From: Hymenochaete sp. R1
Lineage: Eukaryota; Basidiomycota; Agaricomycetes; Hymenochaetales; Hymenochaetaceae
NCBI GenBank assembly: GCA_019400425.1
Contig: JAFREE010000061.1
Span: 62,001-126,000 of the forward strand
Length of the DNA stretch: 64,000 bases
Reading direction: 5' to 3'
Made by a program: the position numbers and the translations under genes. Shown here in pieces: positions 45,201 through 54,011 of this stretch; the first letter of the stretch is position 1; every line of letters starts with the position of its first letter. A model generated the notes under the pieces. The model was not told the origin of the DNA. It did not search any database and saw nothing but the letters and a program-made list of their open reading frames with translations.

Positions 45201-45596
45201 CCGCCTCAACGCCTCCAGGACCCTCTTGTCCACATCGGTCATCCCGAAGAGCGAACCAGCCCCAACACGCCGGCGTGCCCGTGCAGGCTGTACCCGTCTC
45301 AAAGTAGCCCCGACACCATTAACACCCCCATTCCCCATCGCCTTTGCGTTTGCGCTCTCCTCGATCCAGTCGTGGTCGTGCCGGTCATTGTCATGGATGT
45401 GGTGGTAGGCGGCGTCGGTAGATGACCTCGCTGTTATCGAAGATGCACTTTTCTTTTTTGTACGGGTTGTAGGTCGAGGAGGGTGGGTGGGAGCGGAGTT
45501 GGGCGGAGGGATGGCGTGCATGGGACGTTTTCCCAGTGCTTTGTGTGAGGGGCGAGAGGTGGGTTCGCGGTGGTGGCCATGGGCGCGGTTGACCAT
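42288..45596 (-). CDS. PEHE-domain protein, possible histone-acetyltransferase scaffold
   Basis: Three exons (45197-45596, 44734-45065, 42288-44642) give 1028 residues. The key region spans the second and third exons, about residues 180-295: NDLYFERPEVIEAIRRQQQVQVPEYCELKEDERV, then after the intron EPPELSDAMYEKRHRRYEMVEKKQRMREKEQLQFEHYKLKERIEQL. The SDxxYxKRHxxYExxEKxxR pattern followed by a helix is that of the PEHE domain of MSL1 and KANSL1, which binds MOF-type acetyltransferases. The N-terminus is basic (RTKKKSASS, RRVQPARARRRVGAG). The long middle is acidic, then Ser/Pro-rich and disordered. The last 150 residues may be a small folded domain (YDILFGRGRRTRHEIAAIVGVS, GYVGFEFELPEWVLYPVALE). 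Nuclear acetyltransferase-complex role is inferred. Large antisense frames here are shadows. Confidence 0.75.
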
Positions 45597-46257
45597 GTCT
45601 TGGTCCTCGACGTTATAAAGTCGTTTCGGTTAGTAAACCCTGCGCGCAAATATAGATAAGATACGACTATAGTTCCTAAACCAAAAAGATTTTGGACGTG
45701 CCTTCTTCTCTCTGCTGTCTTTCCAAAGTTTATTTGCGATTTTGCGGGAGGCGGTTCGAGTTCAAGGAGCCGCTCGAAGGAGAGCACAGACTCGCAGTGA
45801 GCAGCCTAAGGCCTGCGTCCAAATCAGCTGCAAACTTTTTCCTTCACGGGAGTTTTCTCGTAATTTCTTTAGTTCTAAGAGGGTGCACCACGATACGTGC
45901 CCGTGCTTTGCCTAACGTCCTTTCAAACAGAGAAAAGAAAGCGAAAAAAAAGAGAGTGGACGAGAAGGAGCTCGAGGATGAGAAGTGTACCACAACCACA
46001 CAACCGCGACCATGCTCGAATTTGAAAGTACCGCCATCATCAACGCCGAGTCGCGTCCACAGACGCCAACACCAACCACCGCACCCAACAAACAAAATTT
46101 CAAAGCAAACACGATGGATGGAGTACTTGATCATAGTGCTAGAAATAAACAGTAAAGCGCTTGAGTTCACAGACAAGTATGCACAGTACTGGTGATACAG
46201 CATTTTTTAAAATTTTATTTATCGAAGAAAAGGAAAAGAAAAGACAAACACTCGATA
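45597..46257. other. Intergenic region
   Basis: About 660 bases between the PEHE gene start and the NAF1 stop. Frames on both strands overlap and have no family signal. Confidence 0.4.
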
Positions 46258-48478
46258 TCACCGCGGAACATACTCATCCTCCCCACCTCTACTCTCACCC
46301 CCACCTTGGCCACGGCTCTGGTCCTGCTGCAGTCCATTAACCCCATCATAACCACCGCCACCACCACCAGTTTGCCCATAATACCTTCCTCCTCCCTCAC
46401 CAAACTGACCCGCGTGTGCATTCGCGTTCTGCTGCATGAACGCCATGTTCATACCAAAAAGCGACGCAAAGCGAGGATTGATGTGCGGCTGCATCTGTTG
46501 GTTCTGATTTTGATATTGTTGGTGCTGATACTGCTGCTGGTTTTGTTGTTGCTGATAAAGTTGATGTTGTCCATACTGCTGATACCCTTGCTGCGCACCG
46601 TACCCTCCGAACCCGAAATCCTGGTTAGGGAACTGCATACCCCAGCCACTTCCCATTCCCGTACCCGCACCAGCACCAGCACCAGCACCGAAGGCATTAC
46701 CGTCATTCTGTTGACCATGATATGCCGTTTCTTCGGTTCCGTAAGCGTACTGCGTGGGGCTTTGAGGAGGCAAAGATGAAGACTCGCGGTCGTGATTGAA
46801 CCCGCCTCTCCCGCCTCGAGGAAACCCTCTCCCACCACCACCACCATCACCGCCCCTTCCCCTCCCCATACGTCCTCGTCCCCTCCCACGTCCTCTCCCA
46901 TTCCCGCCCGCGCCTCCACTACTCACGCTCCCCGACCGCTGACGGAACTGCCCTCCCCCTCTATCCCTCCCGCGCCCCCTCCCTTCAAACATCGGACGCA
47001 CAGACCCCGGCGACGCCAAAACAGGCGACAACCCATCACTCAAGCTCTCACTCGTACCCTGCATCGGCACCGTCGTGTCCTGGTACGGGTCATCATAAGG
47101 CAACGGAGCGGGCCTCGAAGGGCCCGCGACCGTACCAGCGGACGATGGCGATGGCGATGGGATGGCCGCGTCCATGTCGTAAGGGCTGAATTCGCCGTAG
47201 GGGGACGTGAAGATGGGAGAGAGGGGTTCGTTGATGTCTTGGTCGCGCATATGTGAGGGATTGGACATTGGGGTTGAGGAGCGGGTTGAGGAGACGGAGG
47301 TGTCTCGTCTTGCTTCTCGTCTGGATATTCACAGAGAACGCAAGAATAGGAAAGTTTTAATGATACGTCGGAGGTAAGGCTTTAAGCATGAGAAGAAGAG
47401 AGAAAAGGATTAGGAGGAATGAGAACGTACTTTCGCTTCAGCTGACGTCTGTACATCGCTTCCGCCTCGTCATCAGAGAACTCAATCTCGTCATCCCCGA
47501 CCTCCTCATCGTGCACGTTGCTCGCATCGCTGCCTTTCAGCCTTCTCAGCTGACTCGGAAAGACAAAATTACTGCGTGAGGGGACGTGAAAGACGTCTCG
47601 AGAGGCCGTGATAGTGTCTTTGTCGATCTGGGATGCAGAAGGGAAGCGGACCTGGTAGAGAGGTAGGTATGTGGGACCGAACGTTTCTGCAACCTAAGCA
47701 AAATGAAAAAAAGAAATTAGCCAAAGTGGATTGGATGGAGAAACGGTCGTTGTACGATGTACGAACGTATCCCAACACTCTCCGATCCCCAAATACCAAC
47801 AACGTCCCACTATCCAACGCCCTCTCCGCCGCCCTATTCTCCATACCAGATCCCAACCCCTTCACAACAACGACATTCTCAATAACGCTCATGACGGTAC
47901 CAATCTTCTCTAGGGCTTCATCTATGCCAACTTCTGTGATGTCGGGGATCGCTACGTCTGGGTCCTGGACTTCGTTCTTTGTGCGGAGGGCGGTAGCGGT
48001 GGATGTGGGGCCGTCGGCGTCTGCATCGTCGTCTGACTCGAGGTTGGCAAGTTCTTTTGGTCTGTTTAGTTGTTCAGGAAGGTCTGGGCTTGAGTCCGAG
48101 TCTGAGTCGTCTGAAGACTCTGAGGAAGGTGCTTGTACACTAGAGGCAATATTTAGAATTGTAAATAAAGAAAAAAAGGGTACGTTATCCCAGAAATTCA
48201 AGGACATACTTTTCGCCGTTGTCGACGTTATCGATATCAGGTTTAGTCAGTAGGTCTTCCACTTCATCGTCGCTGTCCAGTTTATTGCCTGAAGAAGAAC
48301 TCGAGCCCGACTCAGAATCCGAATCCGAGCTCGAGGAGATCGAATCCGAGTCCGAGTCCGACTCTGAGCTCTTTGGTACTTTCGTGGGGGGCTGTCGTTG
48401 AGGCTCTAATGAAGTCTCCGCGATGAGATTCTGGATGAGTAGGATGTCTTGAGGGACGGGCTGAGGTTGTTTGAACAT
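46258..48478 (-). CDS. naf1: H/ACA snoRNP assembly factor Naf1
   Basis: Four exons (48210-48478, 47767-48139, 47431-47693, 46258-47320) give 655 residues. The acidic Ser/Asp-rich N-terminus (SSSDSDSESGSSSSSG and repeats) leads to the Gar1-like core: IGTVMSVIENVVVVKGLGSG, ALDSGTLLVFGDRRVLGYV, ETFGPTYLPLYQVRFPS. Then come NVHDEEVGDDEIEFSDDEAEAMYRRQLKRKR and a very long low-complexity tail. The tail holds an RGG block (GRGRGRDRGGGQFRQRSG, GRGRGRGRGRMGRGRGG), a Tyr/Gln/Gly part and poly-Gln stretches with a Gly/Ala repeat. Naf1 is the nuclear shuttle that holds dyskerin/Cbf5 during H/ACA RNP assembly and is later replaced by Gar1. The start is the first true ATG, 199 bases from the divergent EF-Ts gene. 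The RGG and Q-rich tail is longer than I would expect for Naf1. Confidence 0.92.
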
Positions 48479-48677
48479 GGTTGGAGGGGATGAAGCCTGC
48501 CTCGGAAAGCGCTCGTCGATCCGTTGTGTTCCCAAAATTTGTCCGCTGACCGCCCGCTGGATTCATTCCCATTAGAAATACCCGACGCCGTCTTTTCCTT
48601 CCTCCCCCCCCCCCCCCTCCTCCTCTCGTCTCAACGACGACGTTTACCGCGCACCACCGGCGACCACATCCTTAAAT
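48479..48677. promoter_or_regulatory. Very short bidirectional promoter, naf1 / mitochondrial EF-Ts
   Basis: Only 199 bases separate the divergent ATGs. It contains a run of 14 C residues flanked by pyrimidines (48604-48617), on the EF-Ts side. Confidence 0.5.
48604..48617. repeat. Homopolymer C14
   Basis: Fourteen uninterrupted C residues within a pyrimidine tract in the shared naf1/EF-Ts promoter or EF-Ts leader. Its length is prone to sequencing and replication slippage. Confidence 0.9.
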
Positions 48678-49909
48678 ATGTTCTCAAGCCGCCTCCGACA
48701 CCACCTAACATCCTCACCAGCCCGCCTTCCTCACCCCCACCCACGCCTCTACACTTCCCATTCCCAACCCCCCAAACCCTCCGTCCAGCTCGTCGCCGAG
48801 CTCCGCAAACGCACCGACGTCTCCCTCTCCAAAGCCCGCGAAGCGCTCCTCGCATCCAACAACGACATCCCCGCCGCCCTCGCCTGGATCCAATCCGACC
48901 TCACCGCCTCCGGCGCCCAAAAGGCCGAGAAGCTAGGGAAGCGCGAGACGAAGCAGGGGCTCGTCGCCATCTCTGTTCTTCAGCCAGGCTACGGCGAGGG
49001 TTCCGGTGCGGGGGCAGGGGCAGTGCGCGCGGCGATGGTCGAGCTGAACTGCGAAACGGACTTTGTGGGCTGGAACGCCCTCTTCGCGGCGCTCGTGAAC
49101 GACATCGCGCACTCGACGGCCTTCCACGCGTCCGAGCCCACCGACTTCGAGCACAACCCCACCCTCCTCCGTCCCCAACCCGTCTCCGCCCTCCTCGACG
49201 CGCCTTTACTACGCAAAAACGACGTCGCGGTGTCGGGCGGGTCGGTGGGCGACGCTATTCGGGAGACGATCGCGAAGGTTGGGGAGAACATCTCGTTGAG
49301 GCGCGCCGTGAGCGTCGTGCTCCCCGCACCCCCCGAGGCCGTCCAAGCAGGCGTACGCGTCGCGCCGTACATCCACGGCTCCACACCATCAGCGTCGTCT
49401 TCCACAACAGCAACAGCAGGCACAATGGGCACCCTCGCCCTCCTCTACCTCCGCTCGCCCACCCTCAAAACCCGCTTCCAAGACCCCACCTTCCGCACCT
49501 CCTTCTCCAAGCTCTCCCGCGCCCTCGCGCGCCAAATCGTCGGGTTCGACACACGCTCCATCCGACTCGTCCGTGGGAGCGCAGAGACGGCGCTGTACGA
49601 GCAGCCGTTCGCTATGTTGCCGGGCGCGTTGAACGGGATGCCTGTGAAGCGGGTGTTGGAGCTGTGGGCGAAGGAGCATGGGCTTGTGGATGAGGCGAGG
49701 GGGGATGAGTATCAGGGGTTGGCGGTGAGTGAGTTTGCGAGGTGGTCGTTGGGGCAGGACTTGGGGGAGGAGAAGGTCGTGTCTAGTAAGTGGTTTTCTT
49801 TTCTTTTCTTTTTGGAGACACATGTTGGATGTTTCTCTGATTTTTTATTTTATTTCTGCGTGTAGCGTTGGCGGACGAGCTCGCAGCGATCGAGGAAAAG
49901 ACGGATTAA
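48678..49909 (+). CDS. tsf1: Mitochondrial elongation factor Ts
   Basis: Two exons (48678-49785, 49866-49909) give 383 residues. An Arg/His/Ser-rich mitochondrial presequence covers about 1-30 (MFSSRLRHHLTSSPARL). The EF-Ts N-terminal UBA-like domain follows: VAELRKRTDVSLSKAREALLASNNDIPAALAWIQ. Next are the core markers ELNCETDFVGWNALFAALVNDIA and VGDAIRETIAKVGENISLRRA. The C-terminal dimerisation part is diverged and the second exon adds only TLADELAAIEEKTD. EF-Ts recycles GDP from mitochondrial EF-Tu. The exon is very GC-rich, and the opposite strand and other frames stay open as shadows (48524-49693 +). Baker's yeast lacks EF-Ts, but most other fungi keep it. Confidence 0.92.
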
Positions 49910-50234
49910 CTGGAAAATTATGATTATTATTACTGATACCATCACGCATCTAATAAGCATCTACGAGCAATCACCATTCATGCATCTTGAATCTTTCATT
50001 GTTTTTTTGGACTGTGATTTTTTCCGTCGTCGTCTGAGATTTCTGGACATCGCCAAAGAGTTTGAGAGCATCGATCGACACGGCATAGGCATAGCCCCCA
50101 TCGCCATCGGACTTTCACCAGCGCAGCAGCAGCTGCTTCGGCTTCGGACTTGTCCTCCCTGCCCTCAAACCCACCGTCCCACCTTTACCCACCTCACATC
50201 AGCATCAGCAGTATCAACGGCGACAAAATCAACG
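49910..50234. other. Intergenic region, promoter of the CCDC124 gene
   Basis: About 325 bases, pyrimidine-rich toward the downstream gene. Nothing further recognised. Confidence 0.45.
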
Positions 50235-51679
50235 ATGGCACCAAAAGGCGGGAACGCAAAGAAGGAATCGGGGCGCGCGAAGAAGGCTGAGAACGAGGCG
50301 AAGAAAGCGTCTGACGCCGCTGCTGAGAAGGTGCGTTGTACGCGTATGCTACTATGCGTGTTCGCCGTCTCCGCGTCAAGGTCCGGTCTGGAGGGAGTCA
50401 TCTTCCCAACTTGATATCGACATCCATGAAATATCATGACGTCTCGTAGCATCCCCTCCCACCCAGCTCCTCCCCAATCCCCCCAAATCCCAAACTAAAG
50501 GAACCCCACATACTAACCCCCCCCCCCTCCTTTTGCCCACAGGAACGCAAAGAAGCAGCCAAATGGGACGCAGGCGCCAAAGGCGCCAACCCAAAAGAAG
50601 ACAAGGAATTGAAACGCAAGCAGGCGCTGGAGGCGAAGGCGGAGAGGGATCGGTTGCTTGCGGAGGAGGAGGCTGGCGCTGGGGCGGGGGGTAAGCCTAA
50701 GGCGGGGGCGGGGGCGAAAGGCGGGAAGGGGAAGAAGGGGACTGGGACTGGGAATGGGAATGGTGGGGGAGGGAAGAAGGACTTGAAGGAGAGGCCTGCG
50801 GGGCCTGGGGCGATCGCTGCTGGTGGGGGGATCACTGGTGCGTCAGTGGTTGAGGAGATGGATGGGTCGCCGAGGAAGATCGAGTACGTTCTCCGTTATT
50901 TTACCCCGAGTGGAAGAAAAGGGTTGAATGGAGGGTGTGTAGGTCGTTCAGTGCGACGGGGATCGACGATGCGCTTGAGATGATGGAGGTCGTCAATGCA
51001 AAGACGGACAAGGCGAGTGTGGGTCAGCAGGCGGCGGGATTGGAAAGACATCCAGAGGTGAGCAGCGACTACTATTAGTTCTAAGTATCTAGTACTAACT
51101 GACTTTTGATGTTTAGCGTCGATTCAAAGTGAGCTATCCCACCCGTCCTATCTGAAAAACTCACCCACTAAAAACTAAAATATACAGGCTGCTTTCGAAA
51201 TGTACCAAGAACGAGAGCTTCCTGTCCTTCGAAAAGACGTCAGTCATTTCCCTTTCGACTCACTATATGCTCTCTGACATCCTCTCCCCAGCATCCTGGC
51301 TTGCGTCTCAATCAATACAAGGCACGTCCACGTTCACCCCCTATCACCCGATAACGACCATTTAACGTACGTATACATTAATATTATGCCCCAACTCACA
51401 GGAACTCCTCTACAAGCAATTCCAAAAGTCGCCCGAGAATCCGTGAGTCACCGAGTCCCTCCTCCCCTTCCCCATTTCCCCTTCTCCCCTTTTTCACTTT
51501 CGCTTTCAATCCGCCGCTGACGCCGACTCATGTGATTGCGACGGCGACGCAGGTTCAACCAAACGCTGGTTTCGTACGACGCGTCGAAGGAGGACCGGGT
51601 GTCCGCCCTAGAGGCGCGGAATAAGGAGGTCGAGGAGCGTTTGAGGGAGCGCGTGGAGGGTGTGAGCTTGAATAAGTAG
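50235..51679 (+). CDS. CCDC124/Lso2-type ribosome-associated protein
   Basis: Eight exons (50235-50330, 50543-50883, 50943-51057, 51117-51128, 51188-51238, 51292-51321, 51402-51442, 51553-51679) give 270 residues. The N-terminal half is a Lys/Ala/Glu-rich helix (KKESGRAKKAENEAKKASDAAAEK, ELKRKQALEAKAERDRLLAEEE) with a Gly/Lys low-complexity insert. The C-terminal domain is diagnostic for CCDC124: ATGIDDALEMMEVVNAKTDK, ERHPERRFKAAFEMYQERELPVLRKDHPGLRLNQYKELLYKQFQKSPENPFNQ. CCDC124 and the shorter yeast Lso2 bind idle 80S ribosomes at the A-site and help recovery from hibernation or stress. One exon is only 12 nt (RRFK), and the intron after exon 6 begins with GC (51322-51323). Confidence 0.88.
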
Positions 51680-52348
51680 AACGAGAGACGCTCTTTGGTT
51701 TTGGTTTTGGTTTGGATGGGATGGGATAGGAGGCGTGAGTAATGCATGTACGGTATCCCCTCCGAGTCTGGGGCTGGCGACGTAAAGCAGAACGAAATGA
51801 TCCGGCGACTTGAATTGTGGATGACGAAGGTAGATGCCAGTGGTCGTTTGTAATAGTATCAGCATCAGCACTGGTATCAACGAAAGGTCGATAGAATAAG
51901 CTGTTTGCAATTGTATGCTCTTGTGCATATGTAGCCTCGTGGGATCCTCGAGGACGGAGAAAGTGCGAAATGCTGAAGATCCGAGAGTCAATTCAAACGC
52001 ATACACGAACTGCTATGCATACATGGTACTGGTGCTGATGGGCAACACACATCCAGTTTTTTTCAAGACAATAACGAAAATTACAATTTAAGGAAGTCTT
52101 TGGGTTTTGGTCTCCCCAGTGTCTTTCTTCACTCGCTCACTAGTACTCACTCTTGAACCTGAACCTTCCGTCCCCGCTCCAATCTGCGTCCGAGTCCGAG
52201 TCCGAGTCTGGGTCCGCCGGTCAAGGGTCAAGGCCTTTCCACACCACACCACACCACACCACACCACACCTTCAAGTTGACTTCCGCCCTCTCACACACC
52301 CACTCTCATCTAGACACCCAACGAAACGACTACTATCGCTAGTACTGC
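51680..52348. other. Intergenic region with simple repeats
   Basis: About 670 bases downstream of the CCDC124 gene and upstream of the first DUF6699 gene. It contains a TCCGAG-type repeat near 52188-52210 and an ACACC repeat. No gene supported. Confidence 0.45.
52241..52270. repeat. (ACACC)6 minisatellite
   Basis: Six exact tandem copies of the pentamer ACACC, ending 78 bases before the ATG of the first DUF6699 gene, hence in its promoter or leader. Confidence 0.9.
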
Positions 52349-53614
52349 ATGGCAGCCCGCTGGGGCCCCGGAACGTCCTGTAAGCCCCTCACCCCCTCAC
52401 CCGCTCACCCAGCCCGTCCCCATCCCATAAGGGCCATAACTGATTTACTCTCGCTCATCACACTCACACGAGCAGACGGACCCGTCCTAACACCCACCGC
52501 GCTCTACCTGCTCGAAGCGAAGCTCGAGGTGCACCCCATCCTGCAAGACAAATGCACCGATTTCCACCTCGATTTTGATTTGCTCACAGGTGCGCGCGTC
52601 CGGCCGTTCGAATGTTCGGGGTACGGATGCTGACTTTCACGTTGTTATCTTATGTTATACTTGTACGGTACTGTGCTCATACGCATACCACCACCGCCGC
52701 ACCAAAACCCAACCCAACCCAACGAAACAGGCCGCACAGGCGACCTAAACCGCGAACTCGAGTTCACGATGAAAGACGACACGGCGACGCTCCCCCGGAT
52801 GACGGAGATCGTGCTCGTCGCAAGGAGGGCGCCGTGGGTGACTATTGTTCGCCGGGAGTCTCCGTCTGGGGTTGGGGCGGGAGGGGTGACGCTTGCGGAT
52901 GTGTGTGTTGCGTTGTGGAGAGAGTGCGTTTTGCGTTTTTTTTTGTGTTTTTCGGTTTGGACTCGGAGTGCTCTTGTTCTTCCGTGCTCCGCTGCGCGGC
53001 GAAGGCTGTCCTTTCATCACTCTCTACAACCTCTTTTTACTTTATCTATTTATTTCATTTATTGACACTGATATGGTCGGTGGGTCTTGTCTTTCCTCTC
53101 CACTTTCCGCAGGTACGCAGAGACGCCCCTGACAGACACGGAATGGTCGACGCTCTCGCCTCACGAGCAGGAACGCGTGAAACGGATGGCGAGGCAGCGC
53201 GAGGCTGAGAACGTCGGACGCGGTGCGGGGTCGGGTTCGGGGGCGGGAGCGGGGGCGATCCCGACGATGTGGGATACTCCGAGGCCGGGTTCTGGGTCCG
53301 TAGCTGGTTCTGGTGTCGGAGCGGCGAGTCAGTGTAGGCGGATAGGTGCGTATGCGTGTTTTTTTGTGTATGCCGGTGGTGGTGGGCATGGTTTGGATGG
53401 ATGCTGACTCGTCTCGTCTTGAATCGAATCGTCGTATCGTATCGTATCGTGACCGGGCTCTGTGAACCTTGCGCGTTGCGCGCTGGGGCGGTGGTGGTTA
53501 GACTGGCTGAAGGGAAAGACGTTGTTCGAGTCGGTGGAGAGCGACGACGCGTTCGTGAAGAAGAGGCTTGGGTTCTGTGCGCCGAATGTGTTTGTCGTTG
53601 ACTTTACGAATTGA
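52349..53614 (+). CDS. DUF6699 protein, copy 1
   Basis: Five exons (52349-52379, 52476-52589, 52731-52923, 53113-53345, 53502-53614) give 227 residues. After a short start (MAARWGPGTS) the DUF6699-type fold begins: YGPVLTPTALYLLEAKLEVHPILQ, FHLDFDLLTG, then PRMTEIVLVARRAPWVTIVRR, GVTLADVCVALWREYAETPLTDTEWSTL, and the ending RRIDWLKGKTLFESVESDDAFVKKRLGFCAPNVFVVDF. I recall this as the common agaricomycete DUF6699 layout (first strand with LxPxL, W-V-x-V near the core, closing W-L-x-x). A Gly/Ser/Ala insert (about 160-195) interrupts it. The biochemical function of the family is unknown. Confidence 0.8.
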
Positions 53615-54011
53615 GCTACGAGGAGTCGTGGTCGAGTGGTCGTCGATGTCGTTGGGAAAAGGTGTCCACATTATTTCACGTGATGATTTCCTTTTTTTTG
53701 TTGTTGTGTTTTTGTGCTTTTTTTGCCTTTTTGTTTGGAAGCTTTCTATGGCCGCCATGTTGTACCCATATCATAGAAGTGAATACCAGTCATCGATACG
53801 ATCAGAGGAAGAGAGACGCGGATTGAATTGGAATGAGTCAATAACGGTGAGGACAGTGGACACGCGCATATAGTCAGTACTAGTCCCACACGTGGATTGC
53901 CTTGAGCTTGGGCGCTTCAGGTCCATCCCATCCCATCCAAGTTGGACTTCATCGCCATCTTCCCCTTCAACCACCACCATCGACTCTTACTCGCGCACTC
54001 AGATACCGAAC
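53615..54011. other. Intergenic region between the two DUF6699 genes
   Basis: About 400 bases with T-runs (53690-53730) and no supported gene. Confidence 0.45.

Noticed and set aside
48524..49693. Long + strand frame of 389 codons overlapping the EF-Ts gene
   Set aside because: It is the +2-type shadow of the GC-rich EF-Ts exon, Arg/Pro-rich and without family features; the EF-Ts frame has presequence and domain motifs.
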